A stretch of DNA of 64,000 bases. Source: G965229605 sp965229605. GTDB lineage: Bacteria > Pseudomonadota > Alphaproteobacteria > CBDDJK01. The stretch covers positions 1,922,001 to 1,986,000 of the forward strand of contig OZ245892.1 in NCBI GenBank assembly GCA_965229605.1. The letters run 5' to 3'. Positions within the stretch are counted from its first letter, which is position 1; every line of letters starts with the position of its first letter. Below are positions 1 to 8,376 of this stretch, one piece after another. The position numbers and the translations under genes are program-made. The notes under the pieces were generated by a model. It searched no databases, was not told where the DNA came from, and saw nothing but the letters and a program-made list of their open reading frames with translations.

Positions 1-767
1 GGCATCATCACGACAAAGAGGGCCGCAGACACCCCTACAATAGACGGGCCAGAAGGGGTGTCCAGATAGACCGAGGCGAAAATTCCGCCAAGCACGGCAG
101 CCATGCCGAAGAGAGCAGCGATGACGGCCATGGATTCGGGGGTACGCGCAATTTGGCGGGCGGTTGCGGCTGGAATAATCAGCATGGAGGTAATCAGCAA
201 AATCCCGACAATACGGATAGACACCGCGACCACCAGGGTGATCAGCAACATCAGCAGCAGTTGCATGAGGAAAGTATTGACGTTTTCGGCTTTGGCGAGG
301 TCGTCGTGGATAGTCATCAACACCAGCGACGACCAGTTGAGCAGCAGCACGACCAGCACGAAGATTCCGCCGCCATAGATCCAGCCGAGTTCTTCTACGG
401 TTGCGGTCAGGATATCGCCGAACAGGTAGGCATAGAGGTCGGTGCGCTGGTTGAGCAGAGCCATGGCGACCAGCCCGAGTGACAAGGCAGAGTGGGACAG
501 GATTCCGAGTAATGTATCGGTTGCCAGAATTTTCCGGTTTTGCAGCCAGAGCAGGGAGAGGGCGAAAGTTGTGCAGACAATGATGGTGCCGAGGTTGACG
601 CTGACCCCTGCGACCAGTCCGAAGACGATTCCGAGCAAAGCACTATGGGCGAGTGAATCGCCGAAATAGGCCATGCGTCGCCAGACAACGAAGCATCCGA
701 TAATCCCGGCGATGACGGCGACTCCGGTTCCGGCAGCGATGGCGCGTAGCAGGAAGGGTTCAAGCAT
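1..767 (-). CDS. znuB: Zinc ABC transporter permease ZnuB (3' end cut off by window edge)
   Basis: Inner-membrane permease that moves Zn2+ delivered by ZnuA into the cytoplasm, driven by ZnuC. The reverse strand reads open from an ATG at 767 to the window edge, giving 255 residues. It starts MLEPFLLRAIAAG and carries family motifs such as GDSLAHSALLG (about residues 36-46) and, near the visible end, DTPSGPSIV, both typical of the ABC-3 (ZnuB/TroC) permease family. The residues between are strongly hydrophobic with several membrane spans. The start overlaps the znuC stop by 8 bases, so the two are translationally coupled in zur-znuC-znuB. Only a short C-terminal tail should be missing. Confidence 0.93.
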   Translation of the reverse strand, partial: MLEPFLLRAIAAGTGVAVIAGIIGCFVVWRRMAYFGDSLAHSALLGIVFGLVAGVSVNLGTIIVCTTFALSLLWLQNRKILATDTLLGILSHSALSLGLVAMALLNQRTDLYAYLFGDILTATVEELGWIYGGGIFVLVVLLLNWSSLVLMTIHDDLAKAENVNTFLMQLLLMLLITLVVAVSIRIVGILLITSMLIIPAATARQIARTPESMAVIAALFGMAAVLGGIFASVYLDTPSGPSIVGVSAALFVVMM

Positions 768-1473
768 GTTGGTGATTATGGCTGTGTTGATAGACGGCCA
801 TCATATTAGCCATATCGCGACCAAAGAGGGAGATAAACTCGGGGTCACGGGTGACGGCATGGGGTTCGCCGGAGCAGCAGATATGGTGGAAGAGGCAGAC
901 CACCTGCCGGGTTGAGGCCATGACCATATGCAGGTCGTGCGAGACCATCAGGATACTGAGCTTGCGGGTACTATAGATATGATCAAGCAGTTTATAAAAA
1001 CCGAGCTGCCCGGAAATATCAAGGTTTTGCGCCGGTTCATCAAGGACCAGCAGATCGGGCTGATCAAGCAGGCTGCGGGCCAGCACGACCCTTTGCAGTT
1101 CGCCGCTGGACAGGACGGCCAGCGGTTTATGGAGGACGGGTGCGATTCCGGTTTCTTCGATGGTTTGATCAAGGCTTGCCGGGTCGGTTTTCTTGCGCAG
1201 AGACAGGAAACGGCTGGCGGTGATCGGCATGGAATGATCGGGAGTCAGACGTTGTGGCACATAGCCAATTTTCAAGTCATTCTGGCGGGAGACTGTTCCT
1301 TTTTCAGGCTTGAACAGCCCCATCAGACATTTTAGGAGCGTTGATTTTCCAGCACCATTTGGGCCGATAATGGTCATAAAGTCCTGTTTGCCAACGCTGA
1401 TGGAGACATCGTTGAGGATGGCTTTGCCCTGCCGGATCACACTGACGTTTTGGGCCGAGATCAACGCGTTCAT
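760..1473 (-). CDS. znuC: Zinc ABC transporter ATP-binding protein ZnuC
   Basis: ATPase of the high-affinity zinc importer, 237 residues. Walker A is GPNGAGKST (residues 37-45), followed by a signature LSSGELQRV and a Walker B LLVLDEP, then the H-loop histidine in SHDLH. The C-terminus ends in a short His-rich tail (HSHNHQH) often seen in ZnuC. The start at 1473 was chosen because its ATG overlaps the zur stop as ATGA; an upstream in-frame start at 1512 would lie well inside zur. It is the middle gene of zur-znuC-znuB and should be repressed by Zur through the shared operator to its right. Confidence 0.95.
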   Translation of the reverse strand: MNALISAQNVSVIRQGKAILNDVSISVGKQDFMTIIGPNGAGKSTLLKCLMGLFKPEKGTVSRQNDLKIGYVPQRLTPDHSMPITASRFLSLRKKTDPASLDQTIEETGIAPVLHKPLAVLSSGELQRVVLARSLLDQPDLLVLDEPAQNLDISGQLGFYKLLDHIYSTRKLSILMVSHDLHMVMASTRQVVCLFHHICCSGEPHAVTRDPEFISLFGRDMANMMAVYQHSHNHQHA

Positions 1474-1949
1474 GAACCTGCTTTTTGAGGATGTTGCGAA
1501 CATTGCTGGCATTGCCCCCCGATTTCAAGGGCAATGCCGCTTGGCGTAAATTTATTCTGGCTGGCGGTGCCTGTAATAGCCTGTGCCAATGTATGATTGC
1601 AACATTCCTTTATTTCGCCACAATCATGGCAGATCAGGAAATAGCATTCACTATGCTGCAACGGGTGGGAGCAGCCCACATAGGCATTAAGACTATGCAA
1701 TTTATGGATCAAACCATGTTCCAGCAGAAAATCGAGCGTCCGGTAAACGGTTGGCGGCTTGGGGGTTTCGTTTTCTGATTTGAGCCGGTCAAGAATATCA
1801 TAGGCCTTGGCTGGCGCGTGACTGGCCCAGATCATTTCCAGCACCCGTCGGCGTAAGTCGGTAAAGCGCACGCCTCTTTCCAGGCAGATATGATCCGCCT
1901 GCTGCAACGCACTTTCGATGCAAACAGTATGGTCCTGACAGCTATGCAT
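1470..1949 (-). CDS. zur: Zinc uptake regulator Zur (Fur family)
   Basis: Zinc-responsive repressor of the Fur superfamily, 159 residues. The N-terminal half is the winged helix (for example RFTDLRRRVLEMIW and PPTVYRTLDFLLEHGLIHKL); the C-terminal half has the structural-zinc cysteines in two pairs, CHDC and CQQC, and a His-rich stretch (CSHPLQHSEC) for regulatory zinc. Genomic pairing with znuC, znuB and divergent znuA supports zinc rather than iron specificity. It shares the 150-bp divergent region and its Zur palindrome with znuA, so it probably regulates itself. The Shine-Dalgarno is weak, and the start could be a few codons further in. Confidence 0.93.
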   Translation of the reverse strand: MHSCQDHTVCIESALQQADHICLERGVRFTDLRRRVLEMIWASHAPAKAYDILDRLKSENETPKPPTVYRTLDFLLEHGLIHKLHSLNAYVGCSHPLQHSECYFLICHDCGEIKECCNHTLAQAITGTASQNKFTPSGIALEIGGQCQQCSQHPQKAGS

Positions 1950-2035
1950 GAGCTTGTTTTCTGTTCAGTCTGGTCTGCATTTTACGTTTAGCATTTCACG
2001 TTTTGCATTTGTGTCTGTTATTTTCTGTTTGACAG

Positions 2036-2058
2036 GTTATGTTATAGTATAACATAAC
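2036..2058. promoter_or_regulatory. Zur operator in the zur/znuA divergent promoter
   Basis: A perfect 23-bp palindrome: arm GTTATGTTATA, central G, arm TATAACATAAC. This agrees with the AT-rich GTTATnnTATAAC-type Zur boxes known from proteobacteria. A -35 like TTGACA (2029-2034) abuts its left edge and reads toward znuA; on the other strand TTGTTT and TAACAT lie 17 bp apart across the palindrome and read toward zur. One Zur dimer pair bound here would shut both directions. Confidence 0.85.
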
Positions 2059-2102
2059 ACTAAACAATATTAAAACCATCCCCTGTTTTTAAGGAGCCAT
2101 TT

Positions 2103-3257
2103 ATGTTCACCACCCGATTTTTGCCTTTATCGCTGCCTGCAAGTCTTGTGGCGACCTTTTTAATGCCCGTCAATATTTTCGCACAGGATGTTATGGTTAC
2201 GATCAAGCCGCTTCATTCATTGGTCAGTGGCGTGATGGGGTCAACCGGACAGGCAGGCCTGATTGTGGATGATGCTGTATCACCGCATGATTTTCAGCTT
2301 AAACCTTCGCAAGTCAAGGCTGTTCAGGATGCACGGGTGATTTTTTATATTGATAATGATTTTGAAACCTTTTTACGACGCGCTTTTGACATTACGTCCG
2401 AGGATGTTCGTAAAGTGGCGGTTGCCGGGCTGGATGGTCTGAAAACCTATTCCATTCGTGAAGGCGGTGGCTGGGAGGGCCATGCCCATGATCACCATGG
2501 ACATGAGGATGAGCATGACGATCATGATGATCACGACAAACATGGACATGATGATCATGATGATCACGACAAGCATGATCATGACAAACATGCGCACGAT
2601 GACCATGATGATCATGGCAAACATGATCATGACAAACACGCGCATGAGGATCATGATGAGCACGACAAACATGATCATGACAAACACGCGCATGAGGATC
2701 ATGATGAGCACGACAAACACGCGCATGAAGATCACGAGGATCATGAAACAGACCTGCACCTGTGGCTTGATCCTGCCAATGCCAAGGTTATGGTGGATCA
2801 TATCGCGCAGGAGTTAAGCGCGATCTATCCTGAAAATGCTTCTGTCTATACGGAAAATGCAAGCAGCTATACAAAAAGACTGGATGCGCTGCATACAGAA
2901 CTTCAAAGCAGCCTGCGCAATGTGCAAGACAAACCCTATGTGGTTTTTCATGATGCCTATCAGTATTTTGAAGCCGCCTATGGGTTGAATGCCGTTGGGT
3001 CCATTACCTTTCAGCCGGATGAATCTCCGTCTCCGGCCCGGCTTCAGGAAGTCAGCCAGCGCATCAAGGAGACCGGGGCGACCTGTGTGTTTAAGGAGCC
3101 ACAATTTTCGGATCGGCTGGTTCGGGTTGTGGTTGAGGGCACCTCTGCCCGAAGCGGCACGCTTGATCCTTTAGGGGCGGGGCTTGAGAATGGTCCTGAT
3201 CTTTATATCGCGTTGCTTGAAGATTTGGCGAGCAATCTTCGGAGTTGTTTGAATTAG
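2103..3257 (+). CDS. znuA: Zinc ABC transporter substrate-binding protein ZnuA with expanded His-rich loop
   Basis: Periplasmic zinc-binding component of ZnuABC, 384 residues. A signal peptide ends near IFA-QD (residue 28). Expected metal ligands are H62 (SPHDF), H219 (LHLWLDP), H283 (VFHDAYQYF) and possibly D355. Between the first two sits a loop of about 90 residues (roughly 127-218) made almost only of His, Asp, Glu and Lys in repeats like DHDKHAHEDHDE. ZnuA proteins usually have a much shorter charged loop; here it is encoded by tandem DNA repeats. A good Shine-Dalgarno (AAGGAG) precedes the ATG. Transcribed from the Zur-controlled divergent promoter. It ends 1 bp from the convergent downstream gene. 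Confidence 0.95.
   Translation: MFTTRFLPLSLPASLVATFLMPVNIFAQDVMVTIKPLHSLVSGVMGSTGQAGLIVDDAVSPHDFQLKPSQVKAVQDARVIFYIDNDFETFLRRAFDITSEDVRKVAVAGLDGLKTYSIREGGGWEGHAHDHHGHEDEHDDHDDHDKHGHDDHDDHDKHDHDKHAHDDHDDHGKHDHDKHAHEDHDEHDKHDHDKHAHEDHDEHDKHAHEDHEDHETDLHLWLDPANAKVMVDHIAQELSAIYPENASVYTENASSYTKRLDALHTELQSSLRNVQDKPYVVFHDAYQYFEAAYGLNAVGSITFQPDESPSPARLQEVSQRIKETGATCVFKEPQFSDRLVRVVVEGTSARSGTLDPLGAGLENGPDLYIALLEDLASNLRSCLN
2622..2717 (+). repeat. Identical 48-bp tandem repeat inside znuA
   Basis: Two adjacent 48-bp units, 2622-2669 and 2670-2717, are identical and encode HDHDKHAHEDHDEHDK. They lie within a longer, degenerate array (about 2480-2745) of the same His/Asp/Glu/Lys codons. In-frame length changes would be tolerated, so copy number may vary between strains. 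Confidence 0.9.
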
Positions 3258-3258
3258 G

Positions 3259-4005
3259 CTATATATGCTTGGCGTAGGGGACCAGTTGTTTTCCAATCCA
3301 GGCGGTGAGTGCATAGAGCGTTATTCCGAGGCTGATCAGCACGAAGAGGGCTGCGAACATCACGTCGGTTTGCATTCGGCCATTGGCGTGGAGCATGAGG
3401 TAGCCTAGTCCGGCGGAGGCCCCGACCCATTCGCCGACGACGGCACCGATGGGGGCCGAGACGGCGGCGAGTTTAAAGCCCGAGACGAGTGCGGGGAGGG
3501 CTGCGGGGACCTGTATCCGCCATAGAAGGTCACTTCTGGAGGCCGACAGGCTGCGCCCCAGATCGAGATAGAGGGCGGGAGTGCGGCGCAATCCATCATA
3601 AAAGCACGAGACGACGGGGAAATAGATGATAAGGGTTGTCATGGCGACTTTTGCGGCAAATCCGTAGCCAAACCAGAGCGACAGCAGCGGGGCGAGGGCA
3701 AAAACCGGGATAGCCTGAGAGCCGATCAACAGCGGCATGATCCATAAAGACACGCGGGGCAAGCGGCTGAGCAAAAGGGCGATAAGGATTCCAGACCCGC
3801 CACCAATGAGCATTCCGGCGGCGATTTCGCCCAGCGTGACCAGCGCATGGAAGGAAAGGCGCGGCGCCTGCGCCCAGAGAGTTGCCAGCACCTTCAGCGG
3901 TCCCGGCAGCAGAAAGACGGGGGGATTAGTTACAAAGACGGCGGCTTGCCAAAGCACCAGCAGAATCAGGATACTCAGAAGCGGACGCAGCATTTTAGGA
4001 GTCAT
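3259..4005 (-). CDS. ABC transporter permease, ThiX/SsuC/TauC type
   Basis: Integral-membrane permease of the binding-protein-dependent family that serves pyrimidine (thiamin precursor), sulfonate or taurine uptake, 248 residues. About six membrane segments are visible, and the conserved EAA-type cytoplasmic loop lies near residues 150-175 (LRRTPALYLDLGRSLSASRSDLLWRIQVPAALPA region), where the ATPase docks. Phrases such as GSQAIPVFALAPLL and GAVVGEWVGASAGLGYLM are typical of the ThiX subgroup. No ATPase or binding protein lies beside it, so substrate is uncertain. Convergent with znuA (1 bp between stops) and followed on its 5' side by a TlpA-like gene 33 bp away. Confidence 0.85.
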   Translation of the reverse strand: MTPKMLRPLLSILILLVLWQAAVFVTNPPVFLLPGPLKVLATLWAQAPRLSFHALVTLGEIAAGMLIGGGSGILIALLLSRLPRVSLWIMPLLIGSQAIPVFALAPLLSLWFGYGFAAKVAMTTLIIYFPVVSCFYDGLRRTPALYLDLGRSLSASRSDLLWRIQVPAALPALVSGFKLAAVSAPIGAVVGEWVGASAGLGYLMLHANGRMQTDVMFAALFVLISLGITLYALTAWIGKQLVPYAKHI

Positions 4006-4038
4006 GGTTCTGGCTCCCGTAGCGGCGCCCCCGTTTGA

Positions 4039-4731
4039 TCAATGGTCTGATCGGTCAATCAGAAAGCTGACCACCGTGCGCGCATTGGCACTGTCCCAAT
4101 CGGCCTCGCCAATCAAGCTGGCGACAATCTGGCCATTGCGGTCAACCAGCAGGCTTGTCGGGAAGGTATCGACGGCAAACCGCTCAATTCCGGTTGCGCC
4201 CAATGTGCCCACGTCCTGAAACATAGAGATATTGGACATCCGCAACCGTTGCCAGACCTGCAAGGCAGCGCGCTGGTCCTGGGGTAGGTCGAGCGACAAG
4301 GCAATCACCTGAAAATCCTCTTTGTCAAAATCCCCCTGGAGTTGATTCAGGCCGGGGAGTTCGGTCAGACAAGGCACACACCAGCTGGCCCAAAAGTTAA
4401 TCAGAGTCACCCGGCCTTTGGTGATATCGGCCAGATCGCGGTTTTGCCAGCGACCATGGTGCAATTCTTCAACCTGATGCGAAAGGACGGGGAAGGGCTG
4501 ATCACGCCAGACCAGCGGCTTATGCGTCCCTTCAAAGTCGGGCAGGCCATCGGGTCCAAACTGGCTGCTTCTTGAATCCAGATAAATCCAGCCGCCCAGT
4601 GCCAGCGCAAAGGTGACGATGACGAAAACGATTCCGGCAAACAGATTGGTATCGGACGCCGGTTTGGACTCGGACTCGGCTGTAGACTCGTTGGCTTGAG
4701 CATTTATTTTGGATTGTTGCACATCAAACAT
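4039..4731 (-). CDS. Membrane-anchored TlpA/ResA-like thiol-disulfide oxidoreductase
   Basis: Thioredoxin-fold reductase facing the periplasm, 230 residues. One membrane anchor (about 30-51) is followed by an AhpC/TSA-Redoxin domain with the active site WCVPC (117-121) in NFWASWCVPC and the cis-proline segment DTFPTSLLVD. Such proteins keep cysteines reduced during cytochrome c or cytochrome oxidase assembly, but no maturation genes are nearby, so the partner is unknown. The ATG at 4731 is preferred; the longer reading (4806) would overlap leuA and adds no recognisable sequence. It follows leuA in the same direction with about 53 bp between. Confidence 0.88.
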   Translation of the reverse strand: MFDVQQSKINAQANESTAESESKPASDTNLFAGIVFVIVTFALALGGWIYLDSRSSQFGPDGLPDFEGTHKPLVWRDQPFPVLSHQVEELHHGRWQNRDLADITKGRVTLINFWASWCVPCLTELPGLNQLQGDFDKEDFQVIALSLDLPQDQRAALQVWQRLRMSNISMFQDVGTLGATGIERFAVDTFPTSLLVDRNGQIVASLIGEADWDSANARTVVSFLIDRSDH

Positions 4732-4784
4732 TGTCTCTATTCTTACCGTTCTCTTGTGACTTATACTCTCTTGTGGCCTATGTT

Positions 4785-6488
4785 CTACGGCCTGGCAAGA
4801 GAACAAGCCCGGTTGAAGGCCGAGGTAATCGCCCGCAAGGCAGCTGCTGTGATATTTGGATCCATCCCTGCCCCGCCAACAATACGTTTATCCTTCAAGC
4901 TGGTTTCAATATAACAAAAGGCTTTCGCTTCTGATCCAAAGCCGATTGCATATTCCTCATAGTTCAAAAAAGACAAATGCAGATTGCTGTGATTTGTCAA
5001 GGCCTGAAAATAGGCGTCTATCGGCCCGTTTCCATAGCCGGTGATTTGCACGGCCTTGCCGTTGTCTTCTATGTTCGCCGTCACATGCCGTGCGCCTTTA
5101 TGTTTATTTTCACCATCCGTCAGCACTGCCATATGGTCAATAAAGCGATAAGGGCTGGTCGCATCCAGATAGTTTTCGCAGAAAATCTGGTAAATAGCGG
5201 CGGCACTCAGCTCCTTGCCGGTCTGATCGGTGACATCCTGAACAATCTGGCTAAATTCAATTTGCAGATTGCGCGGCAGACGGATCCCATAATCGGTTTC
5301 AAGCAAGTAGGATATCCCGCCTTTGCCTGATTGCGAATTGACCCGGATCACCGCTTCATAGGTCGCGCCGACATCCGCCGGATCAATCGGCAGATAAGGC
5401 ACATCCCAGGTCTGGCTGTTGGATTCAGCCATCGCCTCCAGGCCTTTTTTAATCGCATCCTGATGGCTGCCGGAAAAGGCCGTAAAGACCAGATCACCCG
5501 CATAGGGATGGCGCGGATGCACCGGAATCTGGTTGCAATATTCAACCAGCTTGCGCATGTCAGGGATATTGGAAAAATCAAGCATTGGGTCAACCCCGGT
5601 CGCCATCATATTCATCCCCAGCGTCACAATATCAACATTGCCGGTGCGCTCGCCATTGCCAAAAAGCGTGCCTTCAACCCGCTCGGCCCCGGCCATCTGG
5701 GCAAATTCGGCTGCCGCAACCCCGGTGCCCCGGTCATTATGTGGATGAACCGACAAGATCAACCGCTCCCGCTGGCTAAAATGCCGGTGCATCCATTCAA
5801 TAGAATCAGCATAGACATTCGGGGTCGCTACCTCGACCGTTGCCGGTAAATTGATAATACAGGGCTTTTCGGCGGTTGGCTGCCAGACATCCATCACCGC
5901 TTCACAGACCTCCAGCGCATAATCCAGCTCGGTCTGCGTGTAGGATTCAGGCGAATATTGAAACCGCCAGTCGGTTTCTGGCCGGGCAGCGGCCTGTTCT
6001 GCCACCCATTTTGCGCCATCGGTGGCAATTTTCATGACACCTGCGCGGTCCTGTTTAAAGACAACCCGACGCTGGGTGGTCGAGGTTGAATTATACACAT
6101 GGACAATCGCCTGTTTGGCCCCTTTCAAGGAGTCAAAAGTGCGTTCGATCAGTTCCGGGCGGGCCTGGGTCAGGACCTGCACGGTCACATCTTCCGGAAT
6201 CAAATTTTCTTCAATCAGGGTGCGGGCAAAATCAAAATCTGTCTGCGAGGCCGCCGGAAAGCCAATTTCTATTTCCTTAAAGCCCATGGCGACCAGAAAC
6301 AGGAAAAACCGCCGTTTGCGTTCTGCCCCCATCGGTTCGATCAGGGCCTGATTGCCATCGCGCAAATCAACCGAGCAAAAAATCGGTGCTTTTTCAATAA
6401 GCTGCCCAGGCCAGGTCCGGTCTGGAAGGTTATGGCGGTCAAACATCCGGTATTTTGAACCGGATGATTTTGAAATGCGGTTATTCAT
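4785..6488 (-). CDS. leuA: 2-isopropylmalate synthase
   Basis: Condenses acetyl-CoA with 2-oxoisovalerate, the first committed step of leucine synthesis, in the cytoplasm. 567 residues, matching the longer actinobacterial/yeast-like LeuA class that starts with a short N-terminal extension before the TIM barrel. Visible motifs: FCSVDLRDGNQAL (catalytic Arg and metal Asp), the metal-binding SVHPHNDRGTG, and GTLFGNGERTGNVD. The C-terminal 130 residues form the regulatory LeuA dimer domain, so leucine feedback is expected. Divergent from the sugar kinase with 69 bp between; no leader peptide or attenuator is obvious there. Confidence 0.95.
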   Translation of the reverse strand: MNNRISKSSGSKYRMFDRHNLPDRTWPGQLIEKAPIFCSVDLRDGNQALIEPMGAERKRRFFLFLVAMGFKEIEIGFPAASQTDFDFARTLIEENLIPEDVTVQVLTQARPELIERTFDSLKGAKQAIVHVYNSTSTTQRRVVFKQDRAGVMKIATDGAKWVAEQAAARPETDWRFQYSPESYTQTELDYALEVCEAVMDVWQPTAEKPCIINLPATVEVATPNVYADSIEWMHRHFSQRERLILSVHPHNDRGTGVAAAEFAQMAGAERVEGTLFGNGERTGNVDIVTLGMNMMATGVDPMLDFSNIPDMRKLVEYCNQIPVHPRHPYAGDLVFTAFSGSHQDAIKKGLEAMAESNSQTWDVPYLPIDPADVGATYEAVIRVNSQSGKGGISYLLETDYGIRLPRNLQIEFSQIVQDVTDQTGKELSAAAIYQIFCENYLDATSPYRFIDHMAVLTDGENKHKGARHVTANIEDNGKAVQITGYGNGPIDAYFQALTNHSNLHLSFLNYEEYAIGFGSEAKAFCYIETSLKDKRIVGGAGMDPNITAAALRAITSAFNRACSLARP

Positions 6489-6557
6489 ATCAAGGCCTTA
6501 TGTCTTCGCTTTCGCGATGTGAAATCTTTTGCTATTCCATAGCAATCGCCGTGCCGT

Positions 6558-7574
6558 ATGACAAATCAGCATTTTAAGCTCAAGAAACAAGACATGGTCA
6601 CCTATAAAAAAGATACCCGTAGAAAAGATAGTGGGGATCGTCAGGCCCCTGTGCAGCTGGTGGCGATTGGCGAGGTCATGGCCGAGCTTTCAGACATGCA
6701 GGAACGCCCCCGGCAAGCGGTGAGTCTTCGCGGGCATTTTGGCGGTGATGTCTTTAATACAGCGGTCTATCTGGCCCGTATTCTTTTGGAAAATACAACG
6801 CACAAAAGCTATTCGGTCGCTTTGGCCTCCCGGATTGGCGAGGACCCTTTCAGCCTTAAACTGCGGGCGTTTTTGCAGGAAACCGGCATTGACCAGTCCT
6901 GTCTTGTCACCGAACCGGGCGGACGGACAGGGCTTTATCTGATTGAAATTGATAAAAAGGGGGAGCGGCGGTTTCACTACTGGCGCGGACAAAGCCCGGC
7001 CCGTTCCATGTTTCAAAAAAACATCGCACCAGAGACCGATCATCTGGCAGATTTTGATGTCTATTATATCAGTGCCATCAGCCTGGCGGTCTGGTCGCCG
7101 TCTGCGCGGGACCATATTCTGTCTTTTCTGGACCGCCGCCGACAGGACGGGGCACTGGTGGCCTTTGATACCAACTACCGCCCCGCCTTATGGGAAAACC
7201 CGGCAGTTGCCCGCACAGTGATTGAACAGGCCATGCAGGTTGCCAGCCTGGTCCTGCCTTCTCACGAAGATTTGATGAAAATCTATGAAACAGAAGATGA
7301 ACCGGAAAAGCTGATAAAAAACATGCGGCAAATGACCAAAGCAGATATTGTCCTGAAAACAGGCGGCGGCGCGATTTATACAGATATTGACAATATTCCG
7401 TTTACTTTTACGCCGGATCAAATCCCGCAGCCGGTTGATACCACCGGGGCTGGCGATTCCTTTAATGCCGCGCTGATCGCTGCTCGGGTGATGGGAAAAA
7501 GCCTGAGCGAACAGCTGGAGGCCGGTCATCGTCTCGCCGCACAAGTGATTATGCACCCCGGCGCCATAATATAG
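6558..7574 (+). CDS. kdgK: PfkB-family sugar kinase, probable 2-dehydro-3-deoxygluconokinase
   Basis: Phosphorylates a sugar acid, most likely 2-keto-3-deoxygluconate. The PfkB signature DTTGAGDSFNAALIAARV lies near the C-terminus and holds the catalytic Asp; HFGGDVFNTAVYLARI near the N-terminus is the substrate-side Gly-Gly-x-x-x-Asn motif. Segments such as YYISAISLAVWSP and FDTNYRPALWENP resemble KdgK specifically. The protein stops right after HPGAII, at the point where E. coli KdgK has a few more residues. The start at 6558 is uncertain: an internal ATG at 6594 would remove 12 residues without homology. No Entner-Doudoroff or uronate genes are adjacent. Confidence 0.8.
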   Translation: MTNQHFKLKKQDMVTYKKDTRRKDSGDRQAPVQLVAIGEVMAELSDMQERPRQAVSLRGHFGGDVFNTAVYLARILLENTTHKSYSVALASRIGEDPFSLKLRAFLQETGIDQSCLVTEPGGRTGLYLIEIDKKGERRFHYWRGQSPARSMFQKNIAPETDHLADFDVYYISAISLAVWSPSARDHILSFLDRRRQDGALVAFDTNYRPALWENPAVARTVIEQAMQVASLVLPSHEDLMKIYETEDEPEKLIKNMRQMTKADIVLKTGGGAIYTDIDNIPFTFTPDQIPQPVDTTGAGDSFNAALIAARVMGKSLSEQLEAGHRLAAQVIMHPGAII

Positions 7575-7725
7575 GTGCTATAATATAAGCACAATTAGAC
7601 AAATTTATTGACGTTTATCCCTCGTTCACCTAAAAATTCATGCATGATTAATATAGAAAAATTTTTGATTTTGAAGAGTTGTTAAATGTAAGAATTTGGC
7701 AATGTAAAAATTTAATGGGCGGGCC

Positions 7726-8374
7726 ATGTCAGAACTGACAATAGATATTTTTATGTGCCGAAGCAGGAGCCTTTAGCAAAATTGAAAGCCAACATGATGA
7801 GCATTCCCTCTTTGGCGTGACAGATGGCAAGGCCGTTGGCACCTATCTTGAACAAAAATTTCAGAAATTCCTTGCCAGAAAATACAGCTATATACCGTGA
7901 AGTTCTGCAAAAGGCATCGACTTTCCAGAATTGGGCGTTGACCTTAAAGTCACAAACATCAAACACCCTCAGTCTTCGTGCCCATATCGCTCGGCCAGAC
8001 AGAAAATATACGGAATTGGCTACGGATTACTGGTTCTTTGCTATGAGAAAACTGATAATCTGGAAAATTCAACAACCAGGTTAAACATCATTCACACGAT
8101 TTTCATCGATTCTGATCGCACAGCCGACTTTCAGACGACATCAGGATTGCTCAGAATCCTTGAAAATGACGGAAATGAGGACGACCTTACAGGCTTCATG
8201 TTTGAGCGCAATTTTCCTATTGATGATATAGAGGCCGGGAATCTTGCGAAAGAACTTCTGCAAAATCCGCCTAAACTTGGATATTTGACTATTTCCAATG
8301 CTTTACAATGGCGTCTCCAGTACAAAAGAGTCCTCACGGAAGCAGGGAATGTTTCTGGAATTAGAAGGTTGTAG
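7726..8374 (+). pseudogene. Type II restriction endonuclease, inactivated by a frameshift and a nonsense codon
   Basis: The reading frame ending at 8374 can be followed upstream through the TGA at 7898-7900 and continues sensibly (TDGKAVGTYLEQKF before it, SSAKGIDFPELGVDLKV after it); the stop replaces what reads as a Gly codon (GGA). Further up, the frame joins a start at 7726 (MSELTIDI) only if one T of the run at 7748-7752 is removed. The part after the stop holds the PD-(D/E)xK-like signature D-x8-D-L-K and QSSCPYRSARQKIYG. The fragment produced before the stop would lack that catalytic part. The downstream methylase starts 2 bp after the end, as in an operonic R-M pair. No N-terminal start with a good Shine-Dalgarno remains. 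Confidence 0.8.
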
Positions 8375-8376
8375 AG

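Noticed and set aside
2480..2745. Repeats that might look like a CRISPR array
   Set aside because: The units are adjacent, have no unique spacers, and encode the His-rich loop of ZnuA.
2458..2817. Overlapping long frames on both strands inside znuA
   Set aside because: They are by-products of the His/Asp codon repeats and encode only Met/Ile/Thr-rich or Val/Met/Ile-rich low-complexity text.
7898..7900. TGA in the endonuclease as a recoding or selenocysteine codon
   Set aside because: No selenocysteine-type hairpin or cysteine-aligned position is visible, the aligned residue reads as Gly, and a second lesion exists upstream.
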